A DNA stretch of 64,000 bases. Origin: Pseudorasbora parva. Its lineage: Eukaryota; Chordata; Actinopteri; Cypriniformes; Gobionidae. Below the pieces are notes generated by a model, which did no database searches, was not told the DNA's origin, and worked only from the letters and a program-made list of their open reading frames with translations. A program made the position numbers and the translations under genes. Of this stretch, positions 1 through 11,039 are shown one piece after another. Each line of letters starts with the position of its first letter. Within the stretch, counting starts at the first letter, position 1. The DNA is taken from contig NC_090177.1 in assembly GCF_024679245.1 (NCBI RefSeq), positions 19,803,950 to 19,867,949 on the forward strand. Reading direction: 5' to 3'.

Positions 1-1259
1 CAAAAGAAGAAACAGCTTCAGCCCTCCAAAACTGGTGCACATTAAGTGAATGAAATGGTTTTAGTTTTAGTATTAGACGTGTTAAAAATACACAAAAATT
101 GAGCAACAAATCTTGTGCAGTGATTCTATTTGTGTTCCTAAATTAGAATATGTAACGCAATGAGAACTTTGGCTGGAAGTTAAGTACACAGTGTTCCACA
201 GTGTCTAACACAGGACGTGTTCTTGCGTTCCTCTGCTCTACGGATCATATAAACGTGCTAGATGAACGTTTTTAAAGGCTGCAATTTCCCCTGTCTCTCC
301 TTACACTTTCCTATCAGCTCTACTCTGACCTATATAATTATAAAATGTTATCATTTAACAAAATATACAACAATTCTTCAGCAGTCTGGCTAGAAGTTAT
401 GTACACAATGTTCCTCTTAGTGAGTCTAACACAGGACATATGGACATTTTTAAAGGTTACAATGACACAAGAACAGCTGTGCTAACAGGAACCCAGGTTT
501 GAAATGATTTCCGTGTCTCTCCTCACGCTTTCAATTTAGAGTATATACAATGAGACCCCTCAATTCTGTTACACTGTACCTAGCCGTCTTTGAACTATAA
601 TGGAAGGATGTAAAAAGCAATTCAATAAATATGATTTGTATTATATTTACAATATTTCAAGAGCCCTGCATTCTGTTCTACTTGAACTCATGAATTCAGT
701 GTGTGGGTTTAACAGTTGAAACAATCCTGGAGGGTTTTAAACATGTCAGGTATGAGAAAACAATCCCTCAGATTTTCCACTGAGAACAAGTAGCAGAACC
801 AGGAGAGACCTGGGTTTTCAAATCAAGGGGTATACACCAAAACATGAGGTAGAGTTCTCTTATGAAACCTCAAGCAGTGCTCGGGCAGGGTAGGGGGCCT
901 ATGTTTATCTCATGGGAACATTCTTCATTCACACTGCTGCCCTCCCTCAAGGTTGCATAACTGCTGTCAAAAGCAATCAGGAACTTTAACTTCTCTATTC
1001 TGAAGATTTCATTTTCACAGCTAAAGAACACCAAAACTATTAATCAAATAACAGATGAAATACATAGTTTATCTGAACATGATTAGGTATCAAGCAAAGT
1101 GTTTTTTGGAAAATGACCATGTCAGGTCATGCTGACCAACAAAAAGTCAGTGTGTAGAAGTGCTTTTAGCTCACAGAGCGGCTGCAGTAAATGAAGGAAT
1201 GTAATGCATGAAAACCAAACAACTGCTAAATGCCACTCCAGAGGTCACGTTAAACTTAC
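1..1259. other. lmbr1l intron 2 (partial) with a degenerate direct duplication
   Basis: No coding exon is recognised here. Two imperfect direct copies of a roughly 180 bp unit lie at about 150-335 and 365-545. They share GGCT(G/A)GAAGTTA(A/T)GTACACA, GTCTAACACAGGAC and a 'TTTTTAAAGG(C/T)T(G/A)CAAT' segment at an offset of about 217 bp. Confidence 0.55.
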
Positions 1260-4200
1260 CGGTGACAAACTCAGCATTCTTCTTGAAGTGAGTGAGAATG
1301 AAGTGTGACAAGATGTACAGGCAAATGAAAAGCAGCACGCAAATCTAAAGCAGAGGAAACAGAAGAAAGTCAGTGCGATTTTAAAACATGAAATTATTTA
1401 CATTTACATATGCATCTTGACTTTCAAAAAGACTAAAAGCTGCAACATACTCCGCAAGTATGTTCTTGCAAAAAAAGTTCTTGCTCCCAGGGCTGCGAGA
1501 ACAAAATGACGTGATTTTGTTCTCGCAGCCCTGGTTCGGGAGTTCTCGCAGCTTGTTCTCGAGACTTCGCCTGAGCAGAACTTTTTTCTTGCGGGGGTCC
1601 GAGAACTATTGTCTGATTGGTCAGACATTTCAAGTGGGCGTGGTTAATGCGGAGAAAAGCAGATGATCGGCACATGCTTTTCTCGTGAAGTATGGAATGT
1701 ACTGGCCAGAACGAACTTTGTTCTTGTTACCTCGAGAAAACAAACAAATTTCTTTGTTCTTGCAGAGTATGGTCCAAGCTTTAACATGGGAAGGAAAAAA
1801 GGTGAAATGAAAATGTTATTTTCTTCTTGCTCACATAAACCTTGCTTGTAAATGCCACTTTTTGAAAATATCAGAGATGATATACATTCTAACAGCCATC
1901 TGCAATATGATATGAGTCATGCAGTAAATATGAGCAACATAGCCGTGAACAGGCAGCTACAAGATGAGCTGTGAAAAACACGCTGCTTAGATGTGTTGCC
2001 AATTTACGTTATCAAGAACACGTTAGACAGAGAGCCTGTAACGGAGCAGAGGTCATGAAACACACCCCAACACAGCCCCAATATAACTGATACACTGCTG
2101 TGCGCAGTCCAAATTGCCTTTATAGCTCTGTGACATAAGAACTCCTAATCAAGGACATTTGGTTCTTAATGATAACACACTCCAGTGACAGGACTTGACC
2201 GGTCAAAGATGTTATAGGAATATATTTTCTAATATTGATAAGAGATAATGGGGAAGAAAGGGGTTTAGCAGTGATTGATAAACTGCATTCAGTGTCCTAG
2301 AATGTAAAGGCAATAGAAAGTGAATCAGAAAGTAGTGTCCTTTATTGAAAAAAAAAAAAAAAAATAACCAGCTGTCCCTTTTCCTAGGAATCTGAATTCT
2401 TAATTAATGAACACCCAAAACACAGACTTGAGAACAAGGGTAACAGCACCAGATGGAGGATGAAGATTACAGCTCAAATGCAAATGAAGAGTTAAACCAG
2501 TTACAACTGGGATTAGTAATTACAGTAAAGATTTAAGTTTACATTTACAGATTTATCAATTAATAGTCGAGTCGGTCATTTTTATATTGTATATTACTTA
2601 CATCAATGTGAGAGAGACGCAAGAGTAAAACAGTAGAGAGAGAAAAGTACATTATGAAAAAATGAAACATGTATTAAAGTATATAAAAAAATGGCTCAAA
2701 GACATTTATAGACAATCTAGACACAAGATTTTGTGTTGAATTAAGTCTGGGCTTCACTGCAAAGGCTAACACTCAAAATAATTAATTGGTTTGAGTATGG
2801 CAAACTTAAATTAAACTAAAAAGTTCAAACAAATTAACTTATGAGTATTCAGAACTTTCTTTTCCTTTTGAGTTCATGTAATTGACACATGTAACCTTAT
2901 CTGAATTTTCATTTTAATGAACTTGTTTCTTTTAATTTAGCGGAACTTAAATTTAACTGAAATTGGCTGGAGAATTCGCTTTCCTACCCTGCTTTGCCAT
3001 GGCACTCTGAAGGGAGAGTAAAGCCTAAAATTAAGGTAGTCAAGTCAACTTAACTTTATTTTTTACAATGACGAATGTTTCAAAGCAGCTTCACAGTGAA
3101 GCGTCTCATTTAACATTTACATTTTAAAATGAAACTGCCATAATCTATAAAATCTGATATCAACGCATTTCCCATAACCTGCTGGTATCAAATCGCTTTT
3201 CTCTTTTGATGCCATTTTAACATGGAGGAAGGGATATGAATGACTCTTCCCATTCTCATCCTGCAGGAGAGCTACAGTAGAATCTGTCCACATGACAATA
3301 AGCTTCTAATTCTATGATTAACCTCTAACCTATTTTCTGATACAAGATCCTCATGTGTAGAAGTATTGAATGAACTAAAGAGAAAAACAACTCTGAAGCA
3401 GCACATGTCCCATTAAAGAGAGGAAGAGGGACGAGGGAGGGGACAGGACAGGAAGCTGGGATTTTGTCTTCAAAGTGCCAACTGCAGGGAAAACAATGGA
3501 TCTATGGGACACATACCCTCGGAGCTTTGAAAGGTGTTTTTGCTTATCTGTGCTCAGCATTTGAATAGTTTGTCTCTTTAGACAGCATGCATTAAACCAA
3601 AGAGTTGAAACAGCCCAGCTTAACTATGTGTTAAACTGAAACAAAAGATTGCTTAACACAGTCAAATATAACATGAGAATAATACATGTCTAGCATCATT
3701 GTATTACCAGTCAAAGACGTTTTGAAAAATACCTCAGGTTTTTTTGTCTACGCGATGAAAGCCAATGTGGTCCAAAACAACTGGCCTACACTGACTTCAT
3801 TGTATGGGAAAAAAAAAAAAGTTTTTGAAAAATATCTTTCTTTGTGTTTCAAAGAAGAAGAAGAAAAACTTAACACAGGTGTGGAACGTCATGAGGGCAA
3901 GTAAATGACGACAAATGTCATTGTTTGGTGCACTATCCCCTTTAAATCCTTTCAAACAATCACAATGACAATATTTTACAATACATCCCTGTAATAACAT
4001 GTCTGTAAAACAAAAAGAAACTTAACCTTCTATTTCACTTATCTATGTGGGCAATGGTGGGCATTTTTTCAAACCTCTTCATCAATTTGGATCAATGGTA
4101 TTGAGACTGGCCATAAAAATGCGACTGTAACCACAATATCAACCGGCAACCTGTGTATTTGCTGACCAATTTGTAAGGGCTGGTCAAACAGCTGAGCTCA

Positions 4201-7194
4201 AATGTTCTGAATCGTCTGGCTTATTCAGCTGCTCTGGATAATACTCGCTGCACAATACAAGACCTGGAACGAAGCCCAAATTATTTCTTGAAGTGAAACA
4301 GCCTATTTAGCAAAACAGTCAGCTATAGAGCAACCGTGAACTGCCACAATGAGAAAACAACCCTCGTGGTGTGTGCTGGGATAGATTAGCAAAAGGACAG
4401 ACATAGGACAAAAATACTAATAACTTGATTTTAACCGGGCCATTGAAGGTTTAGTTCACCCAAAAATGAAATGAATGTCATTAAAGACCTCCGTTCATCT
4501 TCAGAACACAGTTTAAGATATTTTATATTTAGTCCTAGAGGAATGAACGGAGGTCTTACTGGTGTGGAACAACATTAGGGTGAGTCATTAATGACATAAA
4601 TTTCTTTTTTGGGTGAACTAACCCTTTAAGGACAATTTAGACCAGTGTCAAAAAACATGAAGCTTTTTAAAATGTTATTTGGCCCCTAAAATTGATTTCT
4701 GTAAACTTTTTATTACATTTATGATATACAAACAACACAGTAAGTGTTCACATTTATGACAAGCACTTAAATACGTCGTGGTGAGGTGATTTATGCCAAA
4801 TTACATACATTTTCAATCTGAATAATTGTAACTGTAATTCAATTCAAACACAAAATCATCATAACATACTACAGGTCGCCATGTATTCAGAGGTATACTA
4901 AACTCATTACTATTAGAGTAGAACATTAAGTAATAGCAAATGATAAAGACTCAAGTTCGTTTTCATGGAGACCAAATAATAATAGAAGTCCGATCATACA
5001 GAACAAAGATCTCTTCTATTAAACACCTGCAGACGTAAATACAAAGCCCTCTATTGTTGGAGGGCGAGCGACATGTTCAGATATGCACCTTAATAAAGTC
5101 TGTTACACACACACTGCATTCCGTGCACATCTATACAATGGGAACTGTGCCAAATCAGTTACTCCCTATAACAGGTTGTCACTCTGAAGATCAACCAAGT
5201 ACAAAACTGTGACATTGTCATAAATTTTGTGTTGCTTTACAAGTGGGAATTCAATACTTCTGAGTTCCACCCGAGAATCCATCTACAAAAAAAGGCCTTT
5301 TCTGACATTAAAACATTCAAGTCTTGAGGTTTTAATTTCGCAGTTTGTTTAAATTAATTTTATTTGTGCTAACAATTGTTTGATATTAGTGGAAATAATA
5401 TCCTGAAATATCCAAAGAATCCTTAAATTCACAGCTTCCACAAAAATATTAAGCAGCACAACAGTTTTTAACATTAATAATAAGAAATGTTTCTTAAGTA
5501 AGGATCAAATCATCATATTAGAATGATTTCTGAAGGATCATGTGAGACTAAAGACTGGCGTAATGATGCTGAAAATTCAGCTTTGCCATCGCACAAATAA
5601 ATAATATATATTCATAAATATTATTATTATTAACAATAACAATAATAATAACATTATAAGATGTTCACAATAGTATGGTTTAATTTTGCTGTATGTGTGA
5701 TTAAATAAATGCAGTCTTAATGGGCATAAGAAAGTATTCAAAATACATGCATATTTATTTAAATTTGTGGTTTTCTTTTAACGGGTTTCATTTCAAGATC
5801 CAGATTTTTGATTGGGCATCAAAAGGTGACCAACACATCATTAATGTATATATAGAATTAAAATCACAGAGGTGATTTATCAGCATAAAATGAACAATCA
5901 CAGTCTCAAATATTATTTTAGTATTAGTCATATTACTGAGTGACGGCATGACTGTACGCACAATCTTTGACGTTGACAACAACAAATATGAGAAGCATTT
6001 TCTCCACCCTTTGATATTTTGCAACCCTAACAACAAACAACTAAATGATTAGCTACATTTTAGTATTCACAATTCCACATTTAACATTGGATTGGACAGA
6101 TTTTTGGATCAAGACCAACCAGCTAAAAACCACTGATTTAAATGATAAAATCCCAGCATCAGGGACCAGGGATCAATAGCCATGACAGCATGAGCTTAGT
6201 CGAGCCCAAGGCCGGGGGCAGGACAATAGTCAGATTTACATTTACATCTAGTCTGACCCATCTGTGCATTTCATTAAGAGAGAGCCATTTCACATTTTCT
6301 AGAAGGATTACAGCAGCTTTGCATCATAGACAAAACAGAAGAGTGAATAAATAAAAGTGAATACCTTTAAAATACCCGAAAAGGCTTTTGTTTGCATAGA
6401 AAAACAAAGGATGAAGACTATAATGTCTACAACAGCTCCATCACGATTAGAACTATAAATCTGAACTGTTATGGTGTCCTGGATTTACGCTGGATTTAAT
6501 CAATAGTTTAAAGAGGTCAGTTTGTAGCTAGTGAATTACATAATCTAACAGATGAGAGTGGTTTAAAAAAATATATGCATCAAACTCTAAAATGCTGAGT
6601 AAGATGCATAATTTCAAAGGAGTAAAGGTTAACCTCGAATGTCTTGCTGTAAGGTCCTTGAGGTCTGAAGTTCAGTTACAGTTGTACTTCATTAGGTGGT
6701 GATAAAGACATTTTCATGCAGGAGGATGCCAAAAGCTCAGCTGTTGTTCTCCAAAATGAGCTCTGGATCCCACAAAGCCAGCAATTTCAAATAGTGTACA
6801 TTTTACAACAGGCAGCTGTGCATGTAATTGTTCGCAGATCGCACAAATAAAAAAAATGGCTCCGAGTTTCTTTGTATACACATAACTCTACGTTAACGAA
6901 ATGTCTTTGAAATAAGCAAAGACAACACTCGCACTCTCCAAATAAATAAATAAATAGGCCTAATCTATATTTTATGAAAGAACAAAATCACAGAGAAATC
7001 TCAATGTCACACAATCATCTAGTCAATCAATTGTTATTGAATTATATTAGGACAAACACAAGGGCACGTTCAGACTGTAACACTGTAAACGCTACAATGT
7101 AAACAAAAGCAGCACATAGAGGGAAACTTACAATGGTTTCTCGGACTCGGTCGTGGAATAGTTGCTCTCTAACCGTCACGTCTTCTGTTTCCAT
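1260..7194 (-). CDS. lmbr1l: Lmbr1l, lipocalin-1-interacting membrane receptor-like (5' part only)
   Basis: Two coding exons are visible on the minus strand. Exon 1 (7194-7132, 21 codons) begins METEDVTVREQLFHDRVRET and ends at a GTAAGT donor. Exon 2 (1344-1260, 85 nt) follows a TTTAG acceptor and encodes a hydrophobic segment ending FKKNAEFVTG before a GTAAGT donor. Joined, they match my memory of the LMBR1L N-terminus (VREQLFHERIRE, then the first transmembrane helix and FKKPAEF). The paralogue LMBR1 fits less well because it lacks the FKK-AEF segment. LMBR1L is a multipass membrane protein reported as a lipocalin receptor and as a regulator of Wnt signalling in mammalian lymphocytes. The reading frame is open upstream of the chosen ATG (to 7290), but that extension has no family counterpart, so I treat it as 5' UTR. 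Intron 1 is about 5.8 kb. The rest of the gene lies left of the window. Confidence 0.85.
1446..1775. mobile_element. Probable MITE with strong internal hairpin
   Basis: The ends carry imperfect inverted copies of CATACTCYGCAAG (near 1447 and 1770), and TTCTTGC/GCAAGAA words recur throughout. Inside is a perfect 21 bp inverted repeat, 1487-1507 and 1514-1534, with a 6 bp loop. The segment sits in lmbr1l intron 1. The family is not recognised by name. Confidence 0.5.
4447..4625. mobile_element. Short TTAA-type MITE (AGGGTTAGTTC family)
   Basis: The termini are AGGTTTAGTTCACCCAAAAA on the left and its inverted partner TTTTTTGGGTGAACTAACCC on the right, followed by TTTAA. The interior (TCATTAA, CGTTCATCTTCAGAACACAG, TTTAAGATATTTTATATTT) matches the larger element at 38160-38891, so this is a second, internally deleted copy. 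It lies in lmbr1l intron 1. Confidence 0.75.
5395..5590 (-). repeat. Dispersed cyprinid repeat copy (AAACATTTCTTATTATT family)
   Basis: Read on the minus strand it contains GATCCTTCAGAAATCATTCT, AAACATTTCTTATTATTAAT and TTGTGCTGCTTAATATTTTT. The same words recur at about 8335, 20780, 21650 and 63780. It is a decayed noncoding repeat in lmbr1l intron 1. Confidence 0.65.
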
Positions 7195-7560
7195 GCTTTG
7201 AAACCATGTCTTGGCGTGTGCTTGGTTATAGTTTGTAAAGCATTTGAGTCTCCGAGAAGATAATAGCTTACGTGGAAACTTGTCTCTCAAGTCTCGAGTG
7301 AACGCGTTCCACCTCTAAACGTATTGCGGCTCCTTCTTCTGAAATAACTAAGCCAGCGAACTACTCCTGTTTTACTTCACGGAGGTGAATAGATGCTTCG
7401 CAGATGATTTTACCAGCCTACAAGCAAATTATAAAACATCACTGAACTCATCGGGTCAGCGTGCTCACAGATGCTCCTCAAATGAATCTTCCAGTCGCTC
7501 TCAAACTCCATCTAGGGGCCAGGCTGTGGGAGGAGGAAGAGGCGGATTTAAGACTGAAAC
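7195..7560 (-). promoter_or_regulatory. lmbr1l 5' UTR and probable promoter region
   Basis: This is the stretch immediately upstream of the lmbr1l ATG. It is noticeably richer in G, C and CpG than the flanking intron, particularly 7245-7350 and 7500-7560, where there is a GGGAGGAGGAAGAGGCGG purine run. No clear TATA box is seen. The transcription start is not determinable; assignment as promoter is by position and composition. Confidence 0.45.
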
Positions 7561-7746
7561 ATGAGCCGTATAGTGAACATTTGCGGACCATTAGGCTATA
7601 TAAAATAATACAACGTTATACAAAATGTACTAGTATCGAGTTGGTGATAATGTAATAGAATATATGACATTGTAAAAAAAACAAACGCAAATGATTAATA
7701 TAGCCTCCCGAAGGACATTTGAAAGCCCTCCAATGAGTCTTTTGTC

Positions 7747-8302
7747 CGGTTTCACAGATAAGTCCAAGACTAAAAATCACGTTTGAGCTGTTTTAACTGA
7801 AAGCAAATTGCTCTGACATATATTGTCATTGTTTTGTCTCAAGATGCACATGCAGCACAAGATAAAAATTCACTTTTTAAGGCACATTTATACTTAAATA
7901 TCCTAATTTAACTAAGGCCTTTCCTGGATAAAACCCTGTCTGTGAAACTAGGCCTTTGTGTCCTAATAATGGATTATTTGTCATTAGATTAAAAAACTCC
8001 AATGAAAAAAGGAGGAGGGGGCGGGGGTACATTTATTGCAACATGGCTGTTTCTCTATTGTCATCTCAAATTCTCTATTTAAACCAACAAAGATGGAATA
8101 AATATTAACCCAAGGCTTGGTTTCATAGGCCTTAGCTAAATTAGGAAATTTAATTTAGATTTTGTAAATGTGCCTTAAAAACATTACTGGTGTGCATCTT
8201 GAGAAAAAACAATAGCACTGACATATTTTAAAGTTGCATTCAGTTAAAACAGCTCAAACATGCATTTTAGTCTGGGACTATAAGCCTTGTCTGAAACTGT
8301 CC
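7747..8302. mobile_element. Inverted pair of related short elements
   Basis: Copy 1 (7747-7952) starts GGTTTCACAGATAAG and ends CTGTCTGTGAAAC. Copy 2 (about 8118-8302) is its reverse complement: both contain GAGCTGTTTTAACTGAA, CTCAAGATGCACA and TTTTTAAGGCACATTTA on opposite strands. The roughly 165 bp between them includes a G-rich run near 8010-8030. Each copy ends in a TTTCACAGAC-like inverted terminal repeat, as in a small DNA-transposon derivative. Confidence 0.6.
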
Positions 8303-8334
8303 AAAATGTCCCAATGCAGAATGCACTACTGTTT

Positions 8335-8565
8335 AATGTTTTTGAAAGAAGTCTCTTATGCTCACCAAAGCTGCATTTATTTGACCAGAGCTGAGTTTTA
8401 CACTGCCGTCAGTGTTTATTTTAATATGCTGATTTGGTGCTCAAGAAACATTTCTTATTATCATAAATGTTGAAAACAGTTGTGCTGCTTATTTGAAAGC
8501 TAAACATAACAGCATTTATTTACAATAAATCAAGCTGCCCCATACTTTTGAACGGTAGAGTATAT
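8335..8565 (+). repeat. Dispersed cyprinid repeat copy
   Basis: It contains GAAGTCTCTTATGCTCACCA, GCTGCATTTATTTGA, TAATATGCTGATTTG and a terminal ACTTTTGAACGGTAGAGTAT. This is the same family as the copies at 5395, 20780, 21650 and 63780, and appears internally rearranged. Confidence 0.65.
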
Positions 8566-9605
8566 ATTAACAGAAATGTATTTAGGTTACAGTCTGAGCA
8601 GCACAGCATGTAAGGGTAACTCTTGGGAAAACAGTTTAGTCCACTGTGTTTCAGTAAATGTCTAATGTTCAGTGTCTTTTTGTGTCCACAGATATGGTAA
8701 ATCAAAGTTTACTCTTTATGACCGTGTCATCATCAAACCAAAGTCCATACTAGCGCAAACACGGAAGTCCGTAGGTTACATTATTTTCAGAAAGTGAATG
8801 ATTTAAATGTAATGTTAACTTCAAAGCGATTATATGCTGTGATCTATTGCATTAATTCTTACATTTTTAATGCTTACCTTGTTGTAGGAGTCTTCTAAAA
8901 CATTTGGTGTGTGAATGAAGCTTGATCTCTCAGTCCCGCAGGTAAGAGAACAGTGACCTGTTTGATTTTATAACTGTGCCAGTGATATTGGTGATATGAG
9001 AGAGAGACAAGGGAGATTATTAAAAGCATAATGCACACCAAAAATGGCAATTCTGTCATAATTTTGAACAATGAATTCCAAACGTGTGAATTTCTTCTGT
9101 GAAATACCAAAGGGGAAGTTATAAATCAAAATGTGCTCTTGTTATTCAGTGAAAATAAATATGGACTCAGGGATGTCAAGTTCCAAAAAGAAACAAGCAC
9201 CATAAAAGCAATATTTTATGCTAAATTCTAAGTCTTATGTGATAGCGTTATACATGAAGAGCAAACATAATGTAATTTTTTAGGGGGGCTATTTCTTTAA
9301 AACACTGTATAAGATTCGCATGACATACATGTTCCCAATTTATCATAAAGCAATTTTTATAACAATGTTTTGGCTAATCTCCTTTTACATACTGATAAAT
9401 AATTTTAAGGCAAGTGGTTACACAGAAATTATTGATCATAGTTTTGAACATGTCTTTTTTAGTTGCACTATGTTTTTTAGTTATATCAGCTGGTTATATT
9501 GGGAAGATTTGACATATTTAAATCTGTGCTTTTTTTGTAAATTACATTAATGCTGTACATTTAAAATACTTTAAAAGCCTAAGTTACTGGCCATATCTTT
9601 GCCAT
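8566..9605. other. Intergenic spacer, nothing recognised
   Basis: AT-rich DNA between the lmbr1l promoter side and dnajc22. Open frames up to about 76 codons occur here, but none shows family resemblance, splice context or GC enrichment. Confidence 0.5.
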
Positions 9606-9880
9606 TGACATTAGTCAGGTTAGACACCACGCCATGTTGAAATTAATGAATAAGGAGGCTGTGAGAGATAACTGTATAAAGGTCCTAGATCATATAATTT
9701 TCACAACTTCAAACTTTGGAGTTTTGTATATTGATTTTTTTTTGACAGCTGAACAGTTGGGTTGTTGTACAACATGCAATCCATTGAACACACTGTATTC
9801 TATCCCTCACAGCCTCGTTTTCGTTCCTTTCAAAAATTAAGTGTGGCACTATATAATTAAGTCTTAACTTAACTTAATCA
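9606..9880. mobile_element. MITE copy 1 of the TTAGTCAGGTTAGACACC family
   Basis: It starts TTAGTCAGGTTAGACACCA, then shares GAGGCTGTGAG(A/G)GATA, TATAAAGGTCCTAGATCA, a CAATCCATTG-like segment and CCCTCACAGCC with the element at 50929-51208 in wnt10b. The right end here is decayed. A second, better preserved copy makes the assignment firm. Confidence 0.7.
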
Positions 9881-10995
9881 TAAGCTATAGTCTTCAGATT
9901 AAAAAAATCAACAGAAACTCAAATATAACAAAATATTAAACATTAACAGGTATTTCCTTCAAAAGCACATTAATTTCAACATTACTTTCCTGATCCAGCC
10001 ATTTACAATCCTGGGAACTAGCAATCCACCACCCAGTTTCAGTAAATTCAGTTCATAGTTCCAACACAAACTGATTAAGTAAACTTCCATTTTATATATT
10101 TTATACTGAAAATAAACATGCAAATGCACTATCCAAACTTAAAGGGCTGTAATTCAAGAATGCATTGGAATATAAACCTCAGTTTGGCCTTGTTTTAAAG
10201 AAAACACTCTGCAGATTATTGTTGCAGTTAACGTAATTCACATTATGAAAGTATAAAATTTTTATAGAAGTTTAAATTAACTGTAAATGAAAAATACTGT
10301 ACTAAATATTTTGTATTTTTTTACAAAAAATGTTTTACTCTAAAATTACTATAAAATCAAAGCCATGTGCCTAACCAAGTTGCGTTCCAAATTTGAAGTT
10401 GATACCACAAAACTTGAAGTTCCCATGAGATTTTGTTTAGGCGCAGTACTAAAAATAGCCACCGGGTGTAATCCACACTCCATTGATTGTTTTTATGATG
10501 CATTTTCCTGTAAATTTCTGTCCAAATATCACTTCCATCACAAAACAGTCACCTAATATGGAATCTTGAGACTCTAACCATACCGACGATATGCGTTTTG
10601 TCAAGATTAGAAAAGATTTTGATTATAAAGTAGTTAAAATAAATTTTGTAATATGAAACATGACAACTCCCCACTAGGAGCCTGCTAGAAGAAATTTGAG
10701 CACTGTTTCCATGGTAACGCAACATCCGATTTCAAAATGGTTTTCACAGGATGAATTTTGAGTTCATAAGCTTTCAAATGATTCCTAATTTAGGATGATT
10801 AGTAAAATATAGGATACGAAAAAAAGCCATCAAAAAAAAGAGTGCCAAGCGTCCCACTTGTGGGACGATGACAGTTAATTTAAGTGGATTGAACAATGAA
10901 TTTAAGTTAAACAAGCAGCAAAAAACAAATCATATTTTTCAGTGTGAAAACTTTTTCTTACTGAGTTGAAAATAACTGACTTTTCTTTTTCAAGT
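9881..10995. other. dnajc22 upstream region
   Basis: Mostly AT-rich and without recognisable coding sequence. It contains GTTTCCATGGTAAC at 10705-10718, which resembles an RFX X-box palindrome, and a short inverted repeat CGTCCCACTTGTGGGACG near 10849-10866. A pyrimidine tract ending CAAG at about 10994 is a plausible acceptor for a spliced 5' UTR exon, which I could not place. Confidence 0.4.
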
Positions 10996-11012
10996 TCCTG
11001 TGCGCAGCTAGA

Positions 11013-11039
11013 ATGACCTCATGGCTAAAAAGCTCCTGA
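11013..11039 (+). other. Overlapping upstream ORF at dnajc22 start
   Basis: An ATG at 11013 opens an eight-codon frame (MTSWLKSS, stop at 11037-11039) that overlaps the main ATG at 11021 in another frame. The main ATG has a G at +4 but pyrimidines just upstream. The short frame could reduce initiation or require leaky scanning if the transcript includes it. Confidence 0.5.

Noticed and set aside
7195..7290. In-frame N-terminal extension of lmbr1l (MRDKFPRKLLSSRR...)
   Set aside because: The family begins at the METEDVTVREQLF position. The extension has no counterpart and lies in the probable 5' UTR.
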